Shown piece after piece: positions 7,533-13,789 of a stretch of DNA of 13,789 nucleotides. The stretch comes from a candidate division WWE3 bacterium. GTDB lineage: Bacteria > Patescibacteriota > WWE3 > 2-01-FULL-39-13. The notes under the pieces were generated by a model, which was not told the origin of the DNA, did no database searches, and worked only from the letters and a program-made list of their open reading frames with translations. Location: contig JALWZX010000056.1 in the NCBI GenBank assembly GCA_027002375.1, forward strand, positions 1 to 13,789, in the 5' to 3' direction. The translations under genes and the position numbers were made by a program. Every line of letters begins with the position of its first letter. Positions within the stretch are counted from its first letter, which is position 1.

Positions 7533-8891
7533 TTAATCACCATCAATATACTCATCTATTACCTTTAACTGCTTAGCAACTTTACCATTATAACTATTTT
7601 GTCTAGCCAACGCTTTTCTTTTCTTGATTCTTTCGGAGGAATCTTCGTCTAATGCTTTCTTAATATTTTCTATAAATTCCTCATCATTTTTTGATACATA
7701 ACCATCTACATCATAATCAAAATAAGCAGGCATATTTGTAACAACAGTAGGCAACCCAGTAGCTAATGCTTCAAAATACTTTACGGGAAAGCAACCTTTA
7801 ATCGTATATTCATTTAAATTATATGGAATAAAATATACATCGAAATTATTAAAGTAATTTGGCGTTTCTTGCCATGGTTTTTGCCCCAAAAAGTACACGT
7901 TTTTCATCTTTTTTAGTTTAGATAAATCTAAGTCTGGGTCAGATAATCTTTCTGGGCCAACCAAAACAAAATTATATTCTTGATACGCGCTTGCTACTTT
8001 TTCTATTAATTCTATATTGTTTTTATAAGCATCTATTGCGCCTGTAAAACCAATTCTAGGATGTTTAATTGTTTTTAGATCATCTGGTTCTGGTAATGAA
8101 TATCTATCAAAATCAAACTTTTCAACCTTTGCAGCATTGGGAGTATAAAACACAGCCGATGTCCATTGCTTGAGCTTGTCAACTAACCCCGGTGCACTAG
8201 CAAAAACTATATCAGCACTTTTGGAAAGCCATTCTTCTTGTGCTAAAACCCAATTAACACCTTTCAAATTCTTTTGATTTAACTTAACTTTTAATTTATC
8301 ATCAAACCGTTGTATCCATGAAATTATACCCTTATTTATTTTCTTTCCTTCGGCGTACTCTGGAAATGCAGTATATTCATCAACACAATCGTAAATTAAT
8401 ATATCGTAATTCATTTTTTCAAGAAATTTTCTCAAATCTGGAAAATCAAAGTGGTATACCCACATTACAACTTTGACGTTACCTTTGCCTTTTAAGTCTG
8501 TCGAAGGAGTTTCATTTTTCGTCTTATCTGACGGTAAATCATCACTAGAAATCATATCTTCTTTGAATTCCTCAACTAATCTTTCTATCTTATTTGAATG
8601 CATATATGTATTCAAAAGCGAAAATGGCCAAAAATTGAATAAATTAGCTGGCATATATACCATTAAATTATTATTTTCTCTTTTTGCATTATAAAATAAT
8701 CTAGACAAATGAATTGAAGGCTTTTTCAAAAACCTCTTTAAAGCTCGAAAACGCAATGGTGGGTCAATAAACACAACTTTATAACCATGATCAGACAGTA
8801 CATTAGCAGTATGCCATTTATTGGTTTTCAGATCTGAATAAAATGGTTGGTTTGATAATATGACGAAAATATACTGATTTTTGGTTTTCAT
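7533..8891 (-). CDS. Divergent GT-B glycosyltransferase (TuaH-like)
   Basis: A GT-B type glycosyltransferase. The N-terminus (LSNQPFYSDLKTNKWH, then VVFIDPPLR) and the internal IYDCVDEYTAFP segment resemble the group that includes teichuronic-acid TuaH and related capsule enzymes. The donor domain contains GFTGAIDAYKNN and a closing block FPVKYFEALATGLPTVV, where the family glutamate is present but the first glutamate of a classic EX7E pair is replaced (CFPVKYFEA). The open frame begins at a GTG at 8954 inside the previous gene, with other ATGs at 8924 and 8891. I chose 8891 (452 residues) because it starts directly at the first beta strand (MKTKNQYIFVILSN) and lies 16 bases after the preceding stop, although 8924 is possible. 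Two hydrophilic insertions, about residues 110-139 and 180-215, make the N-terminal domain longer than usual. Its likely role is a cytoplasmic step of glycan assembly. Confidence 0.85.
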   Translation of the reverse strand: MKTKNQYIFVILSNQPFYSDLKTNKWHTANVLSDHGYKVVFIDPPLRFRALKRFLKKPSIHLSRLFYNAKRENNNLMVYMPANLFNFWPFSLLNTYMHSNKIERLVEEFKEDMISSDDLPSDKTKNETPSTDLKGKGNVKVVMWVYHFDFPDLRKFLEKMNYDILIYDCVDEYTAFPEYAEGKKINKGIISWIQRFDDKLKVKLNQKNLKGVNWVLAQEEWLSKSADIVFASAPGLVDKLKQWTSAVFYTPNAAKVEKFDFDRYSLPEPDDLKTIKHPRIGFTGAIDAYKNNIELIEKVASAYQEYNFVLVGPERLSDPDLDLSKLKKMKNVYFLGQKPWQETPNYFNNFDVYFIPYNLNEYTIKGCFPVKYFEALATGLPTVVTNMPAYFDYDVDGYVSKNDEEFIENIKKALDEDSSERIKKRKALARQNSYNGKVAKQLKVIDEYIDGD

Positions 8892-8907
8892 AATTGCGTG
8901 AAACTTA

Positions 8908-10602
8908 TCACTCGCCTTTTTCATTAACCTTATAGATTTTATACACTTTAACACCGGCTAAATTAATTGTTTCTTTTAAGGTTCTCAAATTATAATCTTT
9001 TTTATACCTTTTTATTTTCTCTTCTTTGGTATAAACAGGTAATACAAAGTAAATACCTTTTTTAGCCTCATCTGAATTATCTATATTATATACTTTAAAT
9101 TTTGCAAATGGCTGAAGGTAATAATGATCAGGTATAACTACACTAACTTCTTCTCTACTTTCTACTTTTTTATTAAAATACTTAGCTACATTATCATAGC
9201 CAATTGGCCACTGTGGCTCTAATATATAAATTCCACGCTCTATACCGCCGACAAATGGGCTGTAATATGCCAAATAATTAGGGTGAATTCCATATAATAA
9301 TAAGCCTCTAAATACTAAAACTAACACAATACCAAAAACTAGATATTTTTTACTCCTCACAAGGCTGATAATAAAGAACGATGCAACAACAGCCATTGGG
9401 AATAAAAGTGGTAACGAATATCTATCTAATTTTTTAGATACAATTTCTATCATTAAAAAATAGCTTAACCAAAAAATTAATAAATAAGAGAGAAAAAGCT
9501 TTATATTTACACTTAATTTTTTGAAATTTTTGATAAAGTATAAAATTCCACCTAAAAATGAAACAATTAAGACAAGGGTATATTTGGCAGTAACAACAAC
9601 AAAATAGTATAGCCACCCCGGATTATTGGTAACATGCCCCAGCCAAACCTGTTTATGCCCTTCTTCTATGGCTACGCCTTTTACACCTCTAAATAGATAA
9701 TATTTTAGTGTAGCAATAGGCATAACCCACATAGCAGGCCATAAAATAGTAAATGTCATAACCGCCCCTATTATTACAATTAGAAATGAATAAATATAAA
9801 ACTTTCTTTTTTCAACATATTTTTTGTTAATGATAAAATGTAATGTAAATAAAAGATATAACGCAAATAGGTATAATGCTGAACTTTTAGTTAGTAACGC
9901 ACTACCTGTGAAAATAGCAGACACTAATGAATATCTGTAGACATACAAAAATTGTCTAACTTTATTCGGAAACACATAGATAATTTTTCTATACAAACCC
10001 TTCGATACCCAGTTCTTTTCGTTATAATTATAAGAATCAACTGTAAAGGCTAAATAAAAGGTGAGAATTCCCAAAAACATAAATAAGCTTAATATTAAAT
10101 CTGTGTGTACTACCCTACCAAGGCCTAAAAAGAATGGTTCAAATAGAATTATCAACATGGCAAGTATGCCGATTCGTCTACCGACTATTCTTTTTAAAAA
10201 GAAATATACAAATGCCAACAGAAACGATGTAAACAAGACTAAAACTAATTTTTGAATTTGATGATTCACTAAAAACAATGAGTTACCATGCAAAGATCCA
10301 TGATAAAACAATTTGTCTAATAGTGAGAATATTTTATTAGCTACAAACAAATTATATAAAAGAGTAACACCTGGGTGATATGTAACTGCTGTATTCGAAA
10401 AATCAAGCTTCACCAATGCTTCGCCAAAGCGATAACCACGTTCTTTCCACAAAAAGGCATCATTGTTAACCATATCTCTGCCTAATGTTGGTAATCTTAT
10501 TAACACAGCTAATAGAAAAATAAGTATTTCCGTTGGTATTTTATTTATAATGCCTTTAATATTTAACATATACATATATTTTCGGACCGAACTTATTTTC
10601 AT
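8908..10602 (-). CDS. PMT-like (GT39/GT-C) membrane glycosyltransferase
   Basis: An integral-membrane GT-C enzyme of up to 564 residues with about ten or more helices. The first external loop after helix 1 carries MVNNDAFLWKERGYRF (44-59), where Asp48 is in the position of the catalytic acidic residue, followed by TYHPGVTLLY (74-83). RVVHTDLILSLF at 163-174 corresponds to the conserved H-x-D element of the PMT family, KKLDRYSLPLLFP at 390-402 is the late basic/tyrosine motif, and HPNYLAYYSPFVGG then GYDNVAKYFN (440-477) are the typical C-terminal motifs. These enzymes use polyprenyl-phosphate sugars on the outer face of the membrane. The longest start (ATG 10602) overlaps the previous gene by 47 bases. 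ATGs at 10575 and 10569 would reduce this to 20 or 14 and still include helix 1, and no Shine-Dalgarno decides between them. The acceptor may be the flipped glycan or a protein. Confidence 0.88.
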   Translation of the reverse strand: MKISSVRKYMYMLNIKGIINKIPTEILIFLLAVLIRLPTLGRDMVNNDAFLWKERGYRFGEALVKLDFSNTAVTYHPGVTLLYNLFVANKIFSLLDKLFYHGSLHGNSLFLVNHQIQKLVLVLFTSFLLAFVYFFLKRIVGRRIGILAMLIILFEPFFLGLGRVVHTDLILSLFMFLGILTFYLAFTVDSYNYNEKNWVSKGLYRKIIYVFPNKVRQFLYVYRYSLVSAIFTGSALLTKSSALYLFALYLLFTLHFIINKKYVEKRKFYIYSFLIVIIGAVMTFTILWPAMWVMPIATLKYYLFRGVKGVAIEEGHKQVWLGHVTNNPGWLYYFVVVTAKYTLVLIVSFLGGILYFIKNFKKLSVNIKLFLSYLLIFWLSYFLMIEIVSKKLDRYSLPLLFPMAVVASFFIISLVRSKKYLVFGIVLVLVFRGLLLYGIHPNYLAYYSPFVGGIERGIYILEPQWPIGYDNVAKYFNKKVESREEVSVVIPDHYYLQPFAKFKVYNIDNSDEAKKGIYFVLPVYTKEEKIKRYKKDYNLRTLKETINLAGVKVYKIYKVNEKGE

Positions 10603-12166
10603 TATCTATTATTTTAAGTAAATGTAAACTGTTATCATCAAGTTTAACCTCAGTAATCACAATGTTATCTCTTTCTACTTTATCTAACGATTTGAAGCGT
10701 CTCATCTTTAGGTTATTAATTATCTGAACTTCACTCAAACTCGGGCCATTAAACCACACATTATTATTTTCTTTGTTGCGTTCGTAACATTCCAAAGCTA
10801 AATTAAATGTAGATTGTCTCAAAAACAAATAATCGTATTTTAAGCTAAATATAAGAAGTGGCATTAATACTATATATATAATCCAATTTTCATTAAATAT
10901 GTATACAGAGAAATACCCTGATAAAATTGCTATTGCCCAATAATAAATAACATAATAATGGGAATTCGCACGTTGGTAGTGCATAACAAATAATAACCCT
11001 AATATAGTTAGTAGAATGATTCCACTTATAATAATTAAATCATTTGTCGAAATAACGTTTTCTATAGAACCACGTAAGTTTTTATGAAATGAATTGTGAC
11101 TTTCAATATTTGCATTTTTATACCCTTTTAATATTCGAAAAGAAACAAAGATAACACCAATTAATATTAAAAATATTGGAACAAAACCAGTATCTACAAT
11201 TAAGGAAACTGTCTGTGCTCTAACAGAATTTATAAAATCGGTTAAAGTAGTTATTGGACTAGAATTAATTTTTAGTTGCCATAAAAATCCGCGTCCTGGT
11301 TCGTACGACCAAAACGTTTTAAAATTTTTGATAATTTGATAGTTAGTAATAAAAAACGTAACTAAATATGTAACAGAATATATAAGTAAAACCTTTAATG
11401 AAGATATAACTGCACTTTTTTGAGATAATTTTATTTTTCTATCGACAACGTGATTGAACTTGTCGAAATTAATTACAATAAAAAATACAATGTAAACACC
11501 CATCAGAAATGCATTGTATTTAACACCAGAGGCAAACGCTAAAAACATTGCACTTATAATTAAGTCCTTATAACCTCGATCTAAACTAAACTTATAACCA
11601 AAATACAAAGACCACGTAGTCCAAAACAAAAGCGCCGTTTCCTGAATCGCAACGTGTGAAATATATACATGATATGGCAAAAACGACATCCCAAACGCTG
11701 AAGCTAATGCTACAGTCTTACCGACTTTTCTTTTGTTTTTTATGGTATTTTCAAACATCATGTAAGACAACTTGTAAACACCAAAAACAGTTAACATACC
11801 TAACACTGCATTTGTAAATCTAATTAAAACATAAAACGAAAAAGGATCATTAAACATAGATGGTATAAATCTTTCTAAAATTGGCCTCATGTGTAGAATC
11901 TGTAACACAGCCCTAAATTTTATGAATAACCAAAAAATAATGAAATTAAAGTAGTAATTGAAATGTGGCCAATCAAAATGACCTATATATGAATTAAAAA
12001 ACAAACCTCTTGTACTTCTCACAAGCGCTGGCTCATCAATGTTAAAAATATATGGATACCCATATGCAATGCCAATAAACCTGACCAAAAAAGCACCACA
12101 CAAAATTACCAAAATCCATTTATTATCTGAATTAAAAACCTGATTAAAATATCTATTTACTTTCAT
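10556..12166 (-). CDS. PMT-like (GT-C) membrane glycosyltransferase
   Basis: A 536-residue multi-spanning protein related to the PMT_2/ArnT-like GT-C superfamily but more divergent than its neighbour. The first periplasmic loop contains FNIDEPALVRS (41-51) with the Asp-Glu pair (D44, E45) expected for catalysis. YISHVAIQETALLF at 168-181 corresponds to the family H-x4-D element, with glutamate in place of aspartate. GVKYNAF at 214-220 is the conserved Lys-Tyr segment, and HYQRANSHYYVIYYW at 396-410 is the late motif. The C-terminal ~90 residues are soluble. The ATG at 12166 overlaps the TGA of the flippase gene by four bases (ATGA), so I am confident of this start and of translational coupling. 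The inferred role is transfer of a lipid-phosphate-linked sugar to the exported glycan. Donor and acceptor are unknown. Confidence 0.85.
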   Translation of the reverse strand: MKVNRYFNQVFNSDNKWILVILCGAFLVRFIGIAYGYPYIFNIDEPALVRSTRGLFFNSYIGHFDWPHFNYYFNFIIFWLFIKFRAVLQILHMRPILERFIPSMFNDPFSFYVLIRFTNAVLGMLTVFGVYKLSYMMFENTIKNKRKVGKTVALASAFGMSFLPYHVYISHVAIQETALLFWTTWSLYFGYKFSLDRGYKDLIISAMFLAFASGVKYNAFLMGVYIVFFIVINFDKFNHVVDRKIKLSQKSAVISSLKVLLIYSVTYLVTFFITNYQIIKNFKTFWSYEPGRGFLWQLKINSSPITTLTDFINSVRAQTVSLIVDTGFVPIFLILIGVIFVSFRILKGYKNANIESHNSFHKNLRGSIENVISTNDLIIISGIILLTILGLLFVMHYQRANSHYYVIYYWAIAILSGYFSVYIFNENWIIYIVLMPLLIFSLKYDYLFLRQSTFNLALECYERNKENNNVWFNGPSLSEVQIINNLKMRRFKSLDKVERDNIVITEVKLDDNSLHLLKIIDNENKFGPKIYVYVKY

Positions 12167-13620
12167 TGTTTTAATTTAGTTTCATCATTAGCAATACGTT
12201 TAAACTGATACATATATATTACAAATGAAACAACCATGAAAATTATAAACATTAGATATTTGTTAAAAACGTTATAATTTACCATAATTATAGATATAGC
12301 TGAAATAGATAACAAAATAAGATCGTATTTTGATAGTACCCAAAAGCCGATGTAAATTTTATTTAAGATTACATAAATAAACCACGCCGAAATTCCACCA
12401 AAGAAAAGACTTAATGAAAATCTGTAAGGTAAATCCGAACCTTTTAAAATGAATTCATATGACGCAAAAGTAACAATCAACATAATCGAATATGTAACAA
12501 TCACCTGCCACATTTTTTTTGTTGGAATTGATAACCCCGATTTAAGCAAGTTAATAAGCGAATATGCCCAGAAACCGATAATCATTGGTGTCATCAAATA
12601 AAAAGATGCTTGATATTTTTCTGTAATTGGGTCCCTACCTATGAAAGAAAAAATATAATCTACTATCACAAATAAATCTTCTTTGAAAAAGATTAACCCA
12701 ACAGATGCTAACGTAATGAAAAATATCGATTTGCTATTAACATTACTAAATATTTTTTGAAAGTTTTCGTGATTCTTTTCATATATTGAAGTCATAGACG
12801 GTAAAGTTACATCTGTAATTGCGTCAGATACCATTATAACTTTTGCGGAAACAAACATGGCAAATGTAAAAATACCTAGCTCAACTGAACCTACACTTCT
12901 AGCTAAAATTGCAGGCCCCATTTTTTGCCAAAATGTATACAAAATCTTCGCAACATATACGTATAACCCTATTGAAAAAACCGCTTTTACAATTTTAATT
13001 AATTCATTTTTATTTGGAAATTCAATGTTTCCCTTAAACAAAGTAAATACATAACCAATCATGATAAAAGACCAAATTACTTGTAATGCTAAATTTGCGT
13101 AATAGTACCCATTTAACTGAAATTTAAGAACAAGCGGAATAAAAAGCATTATACTAATAATTGCAATACCAACTTGAAACGTAAACAAAAAAGCAAACTT
13201 TTTTAACCCTTGAACAACTGAACCTAATACATTTTGTGCCGATTCAACTATCATGGTAATTGCAAATAACTGTAAAGGAAAAATTATTTCAGGTTGTTTG
13301 TAAAACGTGTTACCTAGATATGGCGCAACAACAAAGAGCACTAGCGCAAGTGGTAACGTAATTGAATATCTAACTACTAATGACCCAATAAAAACCTTAA
13401 AGGCTTCTACCTTTGTAGTAGTCGCCGCAATCTCTCTTGTAGCACCAGATGAAATACCCAAATTTTGCGTAACACCTAATATTGCCACGATCGAACCAAT
13501 CAATCCAATTAATCCGTAATCTGCCACAGATAACAATTTTATTATTATTATCGATTGCACCACACCAATACCTTGTGCAAAAAATCTAGAAAATATCGAT
13601 ACAATAGCCCAATTTTTCAT
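12163..13620 (-). CDS. Polysaccharide flippase (Wzx/MATE-like)
   Basis: A 485-residue protein with about 12-14 membrane helices, the normal size for the polysaccharide biosynthesis / oligosaccharide flippase family (MOP superfamily, Wzx-like). The N-terminus shows the family pattern: SRFFAQGIGVVQS at 11-23, LLSVADYGLIGL at 29-40, and then NLGISSGATREIA at 53-65, where the Gly-rich helix end and charged loop are typical. The second half begins around residue 207 with SIGLYVYVAKILYTFWQK, again family-like. It would move the lipid-linked glycan from the cytoplasmic to the outer face, which fits a cluster holding both soluble and external-face glycosyltransferases. The start is an ATG six bases after the stop of the preceding gene, with no Shine-Dalgarno. 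Its 3' end overlaps the next gene by four bases. A purely sequence-based assignment cannot say which glycan it carries. Confidence 0.92.
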   Translation of the reverse strand: MKNWAIVSIFSRFFAQGIGVVQSIIIIKLLSVADYGLIGLIGSIVAILGVTQNLGISSGATREIAATTTKVEAFKVFIGSLVVRYSITLPLALVLFVVAPYLGNTFYKQPEIIFPLQLFAITMIVESAQNVLGSVVQGLKKFAFLFTFQVGIAIISIMLFIPLVLKFQLNGYYYANLALQVIWSFIMIGYVFTLFKGNIEFPNKNELIKIVKAVFSIGLYVYVAKILYTFWQKMGPAILARSVGSVELGIFTFAMFVSAKVIMVSDAITDVTLPSMTSIYEKNHENFQKIFSNVNSKSIFFITLASVGLIFFKEDLFVIVDYIFSFIGRDPITEKYQASFYLMTPMIIGFWAYSLINLLKSGLSIPTKKMWQVIVTYSIMLIVTFASYEFILKGSDLPYRFSLSLFFGGISAWFIYVILNKIYIGFWVLSKYDLILLSISAISIIMVNYNVFNKYLMFIIFMVVSFVIYMYQFKRIANDETKLKQ

Positions 13621-13626
13621 ACTTAG

Positions 13627-13789
13627 TTAATTACTAATCAACTTTATATTACCCAAATATATTTCGCGTGCGCTTTCATTATCACCTATACCCCAAAATA
13701 GTCTATAATTTCCACTAGATATTAATTCCTTATTCAATCTTAAGTTATACATTTCATTATAAAAGTACCGCTCTCGCGCATCTGTAATC
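13627..13789 (-). CDS. C-terminal end of an unidentified protein (partial)
   Basis: The right edge contains the last 53 codons of a minus-strand gene that runs out of the window; its stop is TAA at 13627-13629. The tail reads in part NYRLFWGIGDNESAREIYL and ends in GNIKLISN. Alternating polar and aromatic residues followed by a G/D-N-I-K-L ending are reminiscent of beta-sandwich carbohydrate-binding or jelly-roll domains, but 53 residues are too few to assign a family. The frame is open from the edge, whereas at least one other frame is soon closed by a stop. It is six bases upstream of the flippase start, so it belongs to the same operon and is probably also involved in the glycan. Its start and size are unknown. 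Confidence 0.6.
   Translation of the reverse strand, partial: ITDARERYFYNEMYNLRLNKELISSGNYRLFWGIGDNESAREIYLGNIKLISN

Noticed and set aside
8892..8954. Longer N-terminus for the third GT-B gene from the GTG at 8954
   Set aside because: It would overlap the previous gene by 47 bases and add a basic stretch not expected before the first Rossmann strand.
9434..9616. Cysteine-rich 60-codon minus-strand frame
   Set aside because: It lies inside the 564-residue PMT-like gene in another frame on the same strand; the cysteines arise from the T/G-rich codons of membrane helices.
1185..13789. Alternative genetic code with UGA read as glycine (as in some CPR lineages)
   Set aside because: Genes ending at 8908 and 12163 stop at TGA exactly where the next gene starts or overlaps, and no frame needs UGA read-through.
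1..13789. CRISPR arrays, tRNA/rRNA genes, IS elements or phage attachment sites
   Set aside because: I saw no regularly spaced direct repeats, cloverleaf-like segments, transposase motifs or paired terminal repeats on reading either strand.

Overview
The window is AT-rich bacterial DNA with two parts that do not obviously belong together. Positions 3-1163 (+ strand) hold one DUF819-family membrane protein. Everything from about 1185 to the right edge is a single minus-strand gene cluster for building and exporting a surface polysaccharide or glycan. The two parts meet in a 21-base gap between converging stop codons. Composition also differs: hand-counted lines in the first gene reach about 30-53% G+C (32/60 at 661-720), while sampled lines of the cluster run about 20-32%.

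Read in the direction of transcription (right to left), the cluster contains: the C-terminal end of an unidentified protein cut by the right edge; a Wzx/MATE-like polysaccharide flippase; two PMT-like integral-membrane (GT-C) glycosyltransferases; three soluble GT-B (GT4-like) glycosyltransferases; a 1038-residue protein that joins an O-antigen ligase/polymerase-like half to an ArnT-like (GT83) glycosyltransferase half; and a shortened second copy of the ligase N-terminus that stops at the junction. Genes overlap by 4-47 bases or are separated by at most about 45 bases, so they look like one operon whose promoter lies beyond the right edge. No stretch over 300 bases lacks a gene, and I see no tRNA, rRNA, CRISPR array, IS element or convincing terminator.

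The inferred logic is that cytoplasmic GT-B enzymes assemble a lipid-linked glycan, the flippase moves it across the membrane, GT-C enzymes add sugars from polyprenyl-phosphate donors on the outer face, and the ligase-type protein polymerises the glycan or attaches it to its final carrier. No initiating sugar-phosphate transferase, chain-length regulator or sugar-nucleotide gene is present, so the locus extends beyond the window.

Organism: UGA works as a stop (ends at 8908 and 12163), so the standard bacterial code applies. Low G+C, weak or absent Shine-Dalgarno signals, several GT-C enzymes in a row and the divergent ligase suggest a Patescibacteria/CPR-type genome for the cluster, at low confidence. 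The DUF819 gene looks to me more like one from Campylobacterota, also at low confidence. The window may be a metagenomic chimera, or a true insertion boundary that truncated the last gene. The most interesting real biology is the ligase-ArnT fusion with its coiled-coil tail and adjacent truncated paralogue.
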